Assembly: GCA_964560325.1 (NCBI GenBank)
Contig: CAZLLV010000149.1
Coordinates: 1-20,530 of the forward strand
Source of the DNA: CAZLLV01 sp964560325
GTDB taxonomy: Bacteria; Acidobacteriota; Thermoanaerobaculia; Multivoradales; DATKCC01
DNA length: 20,530 nucleotides
Direction of reading: 5' to 3'
Below, one piece after another: positions 7,435-15,596 of the stretch. A program made the translations under genes and the position numbers. Numbering within the stretch: position 1 is the stretch's first letter; every line of letters begins with the position of its first letter. The notes under the pieces are model-generated. The model was not told the origin of the DNA, did no database searches, and was given only the letters and a program-made list of their open reading frames with translations.

Positions 7435-8889
7435 TCACTCGAAGACTTCGGTGTCCGGGTAGAACCCGAACCAGCCGAACCAGAAGGCCACGTGGCCCGG
7501 CACCCGCGGCAGCGCCACGAGCCCCGCGTCGGGTGGCGGCTCGAGCGCCTCCTCGGTGAGAGCCCAGGGGCGGCCCTCGCCGTCGACCAGGGCGCCGTCG
7601 TCGGATCGCCGGAAGGTCTGCCCGCCGCGCCGGTAGGCCCGCACCGAGCCGCTCGACCGATCGGCCACCAGGACCAGGGTCTCGCCACCGAGCGTGTCGT
7701 TGACCACCCCCGCGCTCTCCAGCCGGTCGAGCGGGTACGCCTTCGGCACGCCGCCCAGGCGCAGGGCGTAGATCTCGGTCTTCGGATCGAGCCGGCCGCT
7801 CTTCTGCCAGACCGGGAAGCTCACCCCCTGACGGGCGCTGTCGGCGGCCCCCGGCCGGTAGTCGAACCCCCAGCGGCGGCCGCGCGCCTCGTCGAGGGCG
7901 AGCACCGTCGTCTCCGGGTGGCGCGCCCGCCACTCGCCCCAGGTGGTCGCGGTCACCGGCAGCGGCTCGAGGACCGGGACCGGCGAACGCTCCGCCAGTC
8001 GACCGACGACCGCCTCGCCGGTGAGGTTCGACCAGAGCGAGCCGGTGTCGCGGTCGACCATCAGCTTGTTGCTGCGGTAGAGGAGGCCGGAGGTCCCGAA
8101 GGTGAGGGTCAGCGCCTCGCCCCCTTCGGCCGCCGGCACGCGGCCGGAGTAGAGCACCGCGCTGCCGCACAGGGTGCAGTACGAGAGGGTCACCGGCTCG
8201 CCGCCGACCACGTCGTTCGTCATCTCGTGCCAGGAGAGGATGCGCCGCGGGTAGGCGCGGTGCTCGCCGCCGGCCGACACGCCGTAGACGATCTCGCCGT
8301 CCTCGAGGTACCCCGCCTCCGCCGCCGGCACGTGGGCGGGACGGTCGAGGGCCGGGATGCCCTCGAAGCGCACACCGCCCCAGACCACCTCTTCGAGCCG
8401 GATGCGGGACGCGGCGTCGCGGACCAGATTGCCCAGGCGGGGGTCGATGCGCGCGAGCAGCGACGCCTTCCACTCCGCGTACCCCGCCTTCGGCTCGAGA
8501 TCGGTGCGCGAGCCGACGTACTCGACCCAGTCGAGGTAGCGCCGGCCGCGCTGCTCGCCGGTGAGAGATTCCAGGACGTTAAGCAGGAGGCCGCGGTCCT
8601 TCGTGGGGACGAAGAAGAGGCCGTCGACGATCCCGGGCACCAGCGACTCGTCCCGCGCCTCGATCAGACGCCCCGCCGCGCGACGCCTGTCCTTCGCATC
8701 GTCCGAAACCAGGTCGCGGACCAGCCGATAGCCTTCGGTGGCGGGCAAGACCCGCGTGGGCGGATCGGGGGCGGCCGCCACGGTTGGGGCCGCCGAGAGG
8801 CCGGCGACGAGGACGAGGACGAGGGCTTCCCTCCGCACGGCCGGGACGGTGGTGGAGGCTGCCAGGAGGTCGCGCAAGACGTTGATCAT
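7435..8889 (-). CDS. Exported DUF3179 domain protein
   Basis: A 484-residue protein of unknown function. It starts with a likely signal peptide (basic R/RR, then ALVLVLVAGLSAAPTVAA). Residues about 45-165 form a helical region (VRDLVSDDAKDRRRAAGRLIEARDES...) resembling HEAT-type repeats. From about 170 to the end is a DUF3179 domain, recognised by YPRRILSWHEMTND (213-226), SYCTLCGSAVLYSG (236-249), LLYRSNKLM and a late repeat of the same fold (KAYPLDRLESAGVVND). The paired cysteines in CTLC are the hallmark of the family and could bind metal or form a disulfide outside the cytoplasm. The ATG at 8889 is chosen because the signal peptide follows it; upstream codons in the same frame look random. 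It stands alone, divergent from the TMTC-like gene. Confidence 0.82.
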   Translation of the reverse strand: MINVLRDLLAASTTVPAVRREALVLVLVAGLSAAPTVAAAPDPPTRVLPATEGYRLVRDLVSDDAKDRRRAAGRLIEARDESLVPGIVDGLFFVPTKDRGLLLNVLESLTGEQRGRRYLDWVEYVGSRTDLEPKAGYAEWKASLLARIDPRLGNLVRDAASRIRLEEVVWGGVRFEGIPALDRPAHVPAAEAGYLEDGEIVYGVSAGGEHRAYPRRILSWHEMTNDVVGGEPVTLSYCTLCGSAVLYSGRVPAAEGGEALTLTFGTSGLLYRSNKLMVDRDTGSLWSNLTGEAVVGRLAERSPVPVLEPLPVTATTWGEWRARHPETTVLALDEARGRRWGFDYRPGAADSARQGVSFPVWQKSGRLDPKTEIYALRLGGVPKAYPLDRLESAGVVNDTLGGETLVLVADRSSGSVRAYRRGGQTFRRSDDGALVDGEGRPWALTEEALEPPPDAGLVALPRVPGHVAFWFGWFGFYPDTEVFE

Positions 8890-9108
8890 GGCGGAGATCT
8901 CTAGTACTTTACTCCAGCCATCCGCCCGGCACGCTCGCGCGAGCTCTACCTCCCACGGAAACCCGGCCCGGGGACCACTCCCTTCGGCTTCGACGGTGGC
9001 GGCGACCTGCTCATGACCCACTTCAGCGCACGCCGAGCGCAGCGCCGCCGCCGAGCTCACGGCCTAGGGGCGACGGACGCCGAGACGACCGCCCCCGGCG
9101 GCGGGGGC

Positions 9109-11142
9109 ATGCCGTCGGCTGACCGGAACCGGCAAGTCTTGGCAGGGTGCGTGCTGATGCTCCTGGTGCTCGTCGCCTACGGACCGGCGTTCCAGGCCGG
9201 CTTCATCTGGGACGACGATCAGTACGTGACGGAGAACCCCCTCCTTCGGGACGCGGAGGGGCTGGTGCGGATCTGGACCGAGCCCACCGCCACCCCCCAG
9301 TACTACCCCCTGGTTCACACCTCCTTCTGGATCGAGTACCAGCTCTGGGAGCTCGCTCCGGCCGGCTACCACGGGGTCAACGTCCTGCTCCATGGGCTCG
9401 CCGCCCTCTTCCTCTGGCGCGTCCTACGCCGACTGGAAGTTCCGGGGGCGTTCGTCGCCGCCGCCGTCTTCGGACTCCACCCGGTGCAGGTGGAGTCCGT
9501 GGCGTGGGTCACGGAGAGGAAGAACGTTCTCGCCGGCGTCTTCTTCTTCGCGTCGGTGGTGGCGTTCCTGCGCTTCCACCAGAGCTCGGACCGCCGAGAG
9601 AGCGCCAGGAGACGGTGGTACGTCCTCTCGGTGCTCCTTTTCCTCGCCGCCTTGCTCAGCAAGACGGTGACCGCCATGCTCCCGCCCGTCCTCGTCCTCC
9701 TCGTCTGGTGGCGGGAGGAGTCTCCGCGCTGGCGGAGCCTCCTCCCGCTGGTTCCGTACGTCGTGCTCGGGGCGCCCCTGGCTCTGGTGACGGTGGTGAT
9801 GGAGCGAGTCCACGTCGGAGCCGTGGGCGAGGAGTGGGCGCTGAGCTTCGCCGACCGACTGGTCGTGGCCGGCCGTGCGCTCTGGTTCTACGCCGGGAAG
9901 CTCCTGTGGCCGCACCCGCTGGTCTTCACGTACCCGCGCTGGGAGGTCGACGGCGGGGATCCCTTCCAGCATCTGCCCCTGGTGGCATGGATGGCTGCCG
10001 CCGCCCTCCTGTGGCGGCTGCGCCACCGGATCGGCGGCGGGCCCCTCGTCGCCGTTCTCTCCTTCGCCGTCCTGCTCTCGCCCGCCCTGGGATTCTTCAA
10101 CGTCTTCCCGATGCGGTTCTCGTTCGTCGCCGACCACTTCCAGTACCTGGCGAGCGCGGCGCTTCTCCCTCTGATCGTGGTGGCGTCCGTTCTCGGCCTG
10201 CGCCGTGCGGGCGTGCCGCCGGGGATCCGCTCGGCCGCGGCCGCCGGTCTCCTGGTGGTGCTGGCCGCCCTCACCTGGCAACGGTCGACCGTGTACGAGG
10301 ATGCCGAGACTCTATGGCGCGACACCGCGCGTCAGAACCCGGAGGCGTGGATCGCCCACAACAACCTGGGCGCCATCCTGGTCGCCCAGCGCCAGTACGA
10401 CGAGGCCCTGCAGCGCTTCGAGCGGGCCCTGGAGCTCAAGCCGGATCTGCCCCAGGCCCACTTCAACGTGGCCGAGATCCTGGAGCACCGCCAGGCGTGG
10501 GCGCGGGCGGCGGAGCATCGGCGGGCACTGGTGGAGATCAACCCGAAGAACGTTGCGGCGTGGGTCGCGCTCGGCCGGCTGGGGCTCCTTCAGCGCCAGT
10601 ACGAACCCGCCGCCAGCGATCTCCGGCAGGCCCTGGCACTGGCGCCGGAGGACGAGCGTGCGCACTTCCTCCTCGGGCGGGTCCGGCAGGAGCAGAAACG
10701 CCACCAGGAAGCCGTGAGGCATTTCGCCGACGCGTTGGCGATCGATCCCGACGACGCAGAGGCGCTCTACTACCAGGCCCACAGCCTCGACCAGGTGGGA
10801 CGGGAGAGGGACGCGGTCGCGGCGTTGGAGCGGACCCTGGTCGTGGAACCGGAGAATCCCGGCCCTTACGCGCTCCTGGCCCGCATCCTCGCGACCTCGG
10901 CCGACCCGAGCCTGCGGAATCCGGCGCGGGCGGTGGAGATCGCCCGCGTCGGCTGCCAGCTCACGAATTTCGAGCAGGTCCCGTTCCTCGAGATCCTCGC
11001 CGAAGCCCAGGCGCGCGCGGGTGAGCGGGAGGGGGCGATCGAAACCCTGGAGCGGGCCGCGGCGGTGGCCCGGAGCCGTGGAGAAAGATCGTTCCTCCCA
11101 CGGCTCGCGAGCCGCCTCGAGACTCTGCGGAGCAGAGGCTAG
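9109..11142 (+). CDS. TMTC-like membrane glycosyltransferase with C-terminal TPR domain
   Basis: A 677-residue protein. The N-terminal part has about ten transmembrane helices of the GT-C fold, with the first-loop acidic motif GFIWDDDQYVTENP (31-44), YYPLVHTSFWIEY and the diagnostic GLHPVQVESVAWVTERKNVLAG (beginning near 122). From about residue 414 to 640 there are roughly five to six tetratricopeptide repeats (first: AHNNLGAILVAQRQYDEALQ). This matches the TMTC architecture known in animals for protein O-mannosylation, and is common in uncultured bacteria as uncharacterised 'TPR repeat' proteins. Donor and acceptor are inference. An in-frame ATG at 9013 would add 32 Arg/Gly-rich residues; 9109 is preferred because family resemblance begins just after it, but the start is not certain. 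Its TAG overlaps the stop of the convergent VWFA gene. Confidence 0.82.
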   Translation: MPSADRNRQVLAGCVLMLLVLVAYGPAFQAGFIWDDDQYVTENPLLRDAEGLVRIWTEPTATPQYYPLVHTSFWIEYQLWELAPAGYHGVNVLLHGLAALFLWRVLRRLEVPGAFVAAAVFGLHPVQVESVAWVTERKNVLAGVFFFASVVAFLRFHQSSDRRESARRRWYVLSVLLFLAALLSKTVTAMLPPVLVLLVWWREESPRWRSLLPLVPYVVLGAPLALVTVVMERVHVGAVGEEWALSFADRLVVAGRALWFYAGKLLWPHPLVFTYPRWEVDGGDPFQHLPLVAWMAAAALLWRLRHRIGGGPLVAVLSFAVLLSPALGFFNVFPMRFSFVADHFQYLASAALLPLIVVASVLGLRRAGVPPGIRSAAAAGLLVVLAALTWQRSTVYEDAETLWRDTARQNPEAWIAHNNLGAILVAQRQYDEALQRFERALELKPDLPQAHFNVAEILEHRQAWARAAEHRRALVEINPKNVAAWVALGRLGLLQRQYEPAASDLRQALALAPEDERAHFLLGRVRQEQKRHQEAVRHFADALAIDPDDAEALYYQAHSLDQVGRERDAVAALERTLVVEPENPGPYALLARILATSADPSLRNPARAVEIARVGCQLTNFEQVPFLEILAEAQARAGEREGAIETLERAAAVARSRGERSFLPRLASRLETLRSRG

Positions 11143-13274
11143 CCAGGAGCCTCGACCACGAACGGGATCGAGGTGGTGCGCTCCTGCCCGGTGAGCCCGG
11201 CCACCAGCTTGTACTCCCCGGGCGCGAGGCCGTTGGCTTCGAGCTGGAGCACGAGCTGGGTCGAGTCCGGGCTCGCGCCCTCGCCGCGGGAGACGAACGA
11301 GATCGTCGGACCCTCTACCGGCTCGCCGGCGGCGTTCAGGAACTGCGTTTCGAGCGGCACCGAGTCGCCGCCCAGGTTGTAGCCGAGGACGATGAACTGG
11401 GCCGAGCCGTTCGACGCCATCACCGGCTTGGCGGCGGGCATGTACGAGACTTCGCCGAGGACGAACGGGTACGGCCGGGCGGCGCGGGCATCGCTACCGG
11501 TCGACTCCTGGACCATCAGCCATTTGCCCCCTTCTTCCGGGAAGAGCGGCATGGCGAGGGTCGGCGCGCCGGAGCCGAACTCCGGCACCGAGAGCGGCAG
11601 GGTGCGGGTGCTCGACCGGCCGTTCTGGGCATCGCGCACCAGCACCCGCAGCGTGTACTCGCCCGGCGGGAGATCCATGTCTCCGAAGAACTTGAGGCCC
11701 GACGCCTCGAGCGCCGGCCGCACCTTCGACACGTCGAGCCCCATCGTCTGGGTCAGGTAGCCGCCCACCGCGCCGTCGTCGGCGATCGCGTACGCGTAGA
11801 TCTCGAGGCCGGCGGTGTCGCCGTCGAGGCCGGCCAGGAGCGTCGGGCCGTCGATCTCGATCAGGATCGGCACGTACGCCCGGCCCGCCTCGGCGCGGAA
11901 CGGCGCCGCCACCACCGAAGTGGCGAGCACGCCCGACTCGCCGCCGTCGAGGATCTGGTTGGCCGCGTCGAAGGTCCGCTCGAGCGCGCTGCGCTCGTTG
12001 AACGGCAGCGGGGCGTAGAAACCGGGGCGGTGGACGACCTTGGCGCCGCGCGGCAGGCCCTTCAGCTCGACACGGATCTTGTGGTAGTCGCCGTCGAGCT
12101 TCACCTCCGGCTGGAAGGCGAGGACGTAGGTGACCGAGGTGCGCTCGAGCATGTTCGCCATCGCGCCGCCCAGGTCGTTGAAGTTCCGGTACAGCTCGCC
12201 GCCGGTCTCGTTCGCCATCATGAAGAGGCTGTCCTGGCCGGCCGAACGCGCCCGCGCATCGTGGCCCGCCCGCAAGCCGCCGATGTCGACCGCCTGGATC
12301 GTGCAGTCGGCGCGCCGCAGCTCCTCGAGCATGGTTTCGAGCGCCGTCATCGCGCCGGTCGAGCCGAAGCGCTCTTCCGAGTCGACCTTCCAGTACTCGC
12401 CGGTCGCCGAGGCGGAGGCCATCTCCTGGGTGCGATCCTGATCGTCGGTGCCGAAGATCAGCGAGGCGTCGAAACCTTCGGAGAGGTAGACGACGTGCTT
12501 CCTCCCGTCGACGTCGTCGAGCGCCCGCGCGAGGTTCTCGAAGTCCTTGGTGAGCGCCAGCACCCGGCCCTGCTGCTCGCCCCGCTCCGCCCGGTCGTAG
12601 CCGACCGCGTAGTCCTGGGCTGCTTCGAGGAAGAGTGCTTCGCGGGCTGCGGATCCGGCCCCGCTCGCGGACTCGGCCGTCCCGATGCCCTGCTCGAACC
12701 CGGAGGCATCGTTGGTGATGACGAGGGAGAGGGGATCGGAGGCGCGGTCGACGAGCTCCTGCAGGCCGAGGGTGTCGATCGCCACCTTCACCTGCTGGCG
12801 GTCGGGGGTGAAGCCGAGGACGAGCTGCGGCCCGTGATTGGGGCTGTAGGTGGCGACGGCGACCAGGTCGGTGGGGTGGAACTGTGTCGTCACCAGGCCG
12901 TGGGCCGCCTCCCGCGCCCGCGAGATCGTCGACGGGTCGGAGAAGCTCATGTCGAACAGGAGCAGGAAGTGACGGCGCGCCGAGACGGGAATCTGGCTCA
13001 CCGGCAGCGTCTTGCCGCCGTCCTCCTTCAGGTCGACGACCTCGAAGCCGGTGATCTCCTGACGCTTGCGGCCTTCGAAGATCTCGAAGTTCTCCGGCGT
13101 CAGGCCGCGGACGGGCTCGCCGTCCACGACGACCTCGACCGGGACCTCGACGGTCACCACGTCGACCGACTCCGAAAACTGCCGGTCGGAGCCGCGTTGG
13201 GCGAGGACGGGGAGCGCCGCCGCGGTGACCGCGACGAGCGCCCAGACGAGGAGTTGCTTGCGGAATCGGTTCAT
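11139..13274 (-). CDS. Secreted VWFA-related Acidobacterial-domain protein, copy 1 (intact MIDAS)
   Basis: A 711-residue exported protein with a signal peptide (FRKQLLVWALVAVTAAALPVLAQ). It opens with the typical lead strand (ESVDVVTVEVPVEVVVDGEPVRGLTPENFEIFE, about 35-67), then a von Willebrand factor A domain starting at RHFLLLFDMSFSDPS (101-115). D108-x-S110-x-S112 gives an intact MIDAS first motif for a divalent metal. Further family phrases are GRKHVVYLSEGFD, ADCTIQAVDIGGL and TSVTYVLAFQP. The last 300 residues are beta-rich, Ig-like or sandwich domains (PPGEYTLRVLVRD; APGEYKLVAGL). The family has no established biochemical role; metal-dependent protein binding outside the cell is the general expectation for VWA folds. 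GGGAGAG five bases before the ATG supports the start. It is the last gene of the probable operon, 46 bases after copy 2. Confidence 0.88.
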   Translation of the reverse strand: MNRFRKQLLVWALVAVTAAALPVLAQRGSDRQFSESVDVVTVEVPVEVVVDGEPVRGLTPENFEIFEGRKRQEITGFEVVDLKEDGGKTLPVSQIPVSARRHFLLLFDMSFSDPSTISRAREAAHGLVTTQFHPTDLVAVATYSPNHGPQLVLGFTPDRQQVKVAIDTLGLQELVDRASDPLSLVITNDASGFEQGIGTAESASGAGSAAREALFLEAAQDYAVGYDRAERGEQQGRVLALTKDFENLARALDDVDGRKHVVYLSEGFDASLIFGTDDQDRTQEMASASATGEYWKVDSEERFGSTGAMTALETMLEELRRADCTIQAVDIGGLRAGHDARARSAGQDSLFMMANETGGELYRNFNDLGGAMANMLERTSVTYVLAFQPEVKLDGDYHKIRVELKGLPRGAKVVHRPGFYAPLPFNERSALERTFDAANQILDGGESGVLATSVVAAPFRAEAGRAYVPILIEIDGPTLLAGLDGDTAGLEIYAYAIADDGAVGGYLTQTMGLDVSKVRPALEASGLKFFGDMDLPPGEYTLRVLVRDAQNGRSSTRTLPLSVPEFGSGAPTLAMPLFPEEGGKWLMVQESTGSDARAARPYPFVLGEVSYMPAAKPVMASNGSAQFIVLGYNLGGDSVPLETQFLNAAGEPVEGPTISFVSRGEGASPDSTQLVLQLEANGLAPGEYKLVAGLTGQERTTSIPFVVEAPG

Positions 13275-13320
13275 GACTGCTCTCCCGGATTCGATGATCG
13301 GGTCGCCGCTCCCTCGGAAG

Positions 13321-15540
13321 TCACCGGGGAACGCTGAAGGGGATCGAGTTGAACTGCGTGGCGCCGCCCCCCGGCGGAACGACGGCGACCTGGAGGGTAT
13401 ACGAACCGCTCGCCAGATCGTTCACCTGGAAGCGGGCGAGGAGCTTGTCGAGGCCGCCGATGCCGGTCACCGTGCGCTCGACCAGCTCGAGGCCGCCGGC
13501 GTCGACCTCGTGGCCGTCGGCCCCCACCACCGTCCCGCGCAGCTCGAGGTCGCCGGCCGGCAGGTTGTAGCCGACCAGAACCAGCTCGCTCTCCTCCCCC
13601 TGCTCGATCACCGGCCGGGCGGACGGGATGTAGGGCGAACCGTTGACGGTGAAGGGGTAGACCACCGAGTCCTGCTGCGTGGGCCTCTGCTCGCGGACGA
13701 GGAACCAGCGGTTCGACGGCTCGATGAAGAAGGGCGGGAGGAGCTGGGGCGAGGCGGCCTCGTAGTCGGGCACCGAGACGCGGATGCTCTGCACCCCGGT
13801 GCGGCCGGTGGCGCTGTTCCTCACCAGCACGCGGACCAGGTAATCGCCGGCCGTCAGGTTCAGGTGGCCGTAGTACTTGAGGCCGGCCTGGCGCATGTTC
13901 GCGACACCGTCCTCGGAGAGCTCGAGCCGCACGAGCTGGCTGAAGAAGTCGCGCATCGCACCCTCGTCGTCGCTGACGTAGGCGTAGATCTCGGCAGTGA
14001 GCTGGTCGTCGTCGTGCCCGGCCACCAGCTTGCGGCCTCCGACCTCGATGATCACCGGCACGTAGGCGCTCGCCGCGCCGGCCCGAAACGGCGCCACGAG
14101 CACGTCGACGTCGAGGTCCCGGAGCGGCGCCGCGCTGGCGATCGCGTCCGACGCGAGCAGGCTCTTTTCGAGCGGGTGCAGATCTTCGAAGGGCCGCGGC
14201 GCGTAGTAGCCCGCCCGGTGGGAGACCTCGACGCCGCGCCGGGCGTCGCCCTTCAGCTTCACCTCGATGCGGTGATAGGAGCCGTCGGACTCGAGATTCT
14301 GGGGCTGGAACGACAGCAGGTAGGTCACGGTCGTCCGCTCGAGCACCTGGTCGAGCTCGGCGCCGAGGTCGTTCGTGTCCTCGAACAGGGCGCCGCCGGT
14401 CTCGTTCGCCATGTAGAAGAGGGCGTCCTGCCCGACGGTACGGGCGCGCCGGTCCTCCGACGACTCCGAGCCGAGGCCGGAGATGTCGACCGCCTGGATC
14501 ACGCAGTCGGCCCGGCGGAAGGACTCGAGAGCGTCGCCGACGTGCCGCTGGAGCGCCGTGTTGCCGTAGATGTCGTCCGTGTCGACCATCCAGTACTGCC
14601 CGGACTGGAGGTTGAGCCGGTCGGCCTCCGCCGCCTGGTCGTTCGCGTCCGGCCCTCGGCCGAGCATCAGGCGGCCGTCGAAACCCTCGGAGAACAGGAC
14701 CACGTGCTTTCTGCCCTCGACCGAAGCGAGGATCTGCGCCATCTCGTCGAGCCCGCTGACCCAGGAGCTGACCCGGCCCCGCAGGTAGGTCCTCTCCATC
14801 CGGTCCATCTGGTTGCTGATCACTTGCAGGTAGGCCTGGACCTCTTCTTCCACGATGCCGGCGAACTCGCCGCGGCCGGTCTCGCTCTCGCCGAAGGTGC
14901 TGCTCATGCTGGACCGCTTCGGATCCTCGATCATGAAGCGGAGCGGATCGACGCTGCCCTCGGAGTCGACCAGCCGCGGAGCGCCGAGCGTGTCGATCGC
15001 CCGCGCGAGCTGCGCGCGGTCGGGCGTGAAGGTCACCAGGAGCCGCGTGCTGGTGTCGAGAGAGTAGGTGGCGACCGCCACCAGGTCGGTCGGGTGCAGC
15101 TCGTGGAGCACGAAGTCGCGCGCCGCGTCGCGCGCCTTGGTCACCGACGAAGGGGTGGCGAAGGTGAGGTCGAAGAGGAGCAGGAAATGGCGGCGCGCCG
15201 CGGCCGGGATCGCGGCGGCGACCGCGTTCGGCCCCGCGAGCACCTCCGGCACCAGCACCTCGAGGTCGACCACGTCGAATCCGGTGAGCGGCTGCTCGCG
15301 GCCGCGGTCGACGACCTGGAAGTCCTCCGCGGTCAGGCCGCGGACCGGCTGGCCGTTGCGGGTCGAGACGTTGACCGGGATCTGGACCTCGACGACCTCG
15401 GAGACCTCCTCGAACGTCTCGTCCTGCGCCCGAGCGACGCCGATCGGCGAGAGGTGGACATCGGGCGGGGTGAAGACCGAGAGGAAGAGGAAGCAGCCCA
15501 GGAGCGATCGAAGCCTTCGGGAAAAGGTACTGCGGCGCAT
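13321..15540 (-). CDS. Secreted VWFA-related Acidobacterial-domain protein, copy 2 (degenerate MIDAS)
   Basis: A 739-residue paralogue of the downstream gene with the same domain order: signal peptide (about 1-38), lead strand with VNVSTRNGQPVRGLTAEDF, VWA domain from RHFLLLFDLTFATPS (117-131), and beta-rich C-terminal region (TAGDYLVRVLVRNS; SGSYTLQVAVVPPGGG). The MIDAS first motif reads D124-L-T-F-A128, so the two serines of D-x-S-x-S are replaced by Thr and Ala, and metal binding may be weakened. Other shared phrases are GRKHVVLFSEGFDG, ADCVIQAVDISGLG, MANETGGALFEDTNDLG and TTVTYLLSFQP. The start is supported by GAGGAGG five bases before the ATG. The frame stays open far upstream, but that stretch overlaps the TPR gene and is not coding. 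It lies 56 bases after the TPR gene. Confidence 0.88.
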   Translation of the reverse strand: MRRSTFSRRLRSLLGCFLFLSVFTPPDVHLSPIGVARAQDETFEEVSEVVEVQIPVNVSTRNGQPVRGLTAEDFQVVDRGREQPLTGFDVVDLEVLVPEVLAGPNAVAAAIPAAARRHFLLLFDLTFATPSSVTKARDAARDFVLHELHPTDLVAVATYSLDTSTRLLVTFTPDRAQLARAIDTLGAPRLVDSEGSVDPLRFMIEDPKRSSMSSTFGESETGRGEFAGIVEEEVQAYLQVISNQMDRMERTYLRGRVSSWVSGLDEMAQILASVEGRKHVVLFSEGFDGRLMLGRGPDANDQAAEADRLNLQSGQYWMVDTDDIYGNTALQRHVGDALESFRRADCVIQAVDISGLGSESSEDRRARTVGQDALFYMANETGGALFEDTNDLGAELDQVLERTTVTYLLSFQPQNLESDGSYHRIEVKLKGDARRGVEVSHRAGYYAPRPFEDLHPLEKSLLASDAIASAAPLRDLDVDVLVAPFRAGAASAYVPVIIEVGGRKLVAGHDDDQLTAEIYAYVSDDEGAMRDFFSQLVRLELSEDGVANMRQAGLKYYGHLNLTAGDYLVRVLVRNSATGRTGVQSIRVSVPDYEAASPQLLPPFFIEPSNRWFLVREQRPTQQDSVVYPFTVNGSPYIPSARPVIEQGEESELVLVGYNLPAGDLELRGTVVGADGHEVDAGGLELVERTVTGIGGLDKLLARFQVNDLASGSYTLQVAVVPPGGGATQFNSIPFSVPR

Positions 15541-15596
15541 CACGGCCTCCTCGTCATCGTCTACGTGGTTCTCTGGTCGTTCGTGCCGGCCGGCTT

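Noticed and set aside
9013..9108. N-terminal extension of the TMTC-like protein from an earlier ATG
   Set aside because: Adds an Arg/Gly-rich stretch with no family resemblance and no Shine-Dalgarno; kept as an alternative start only.
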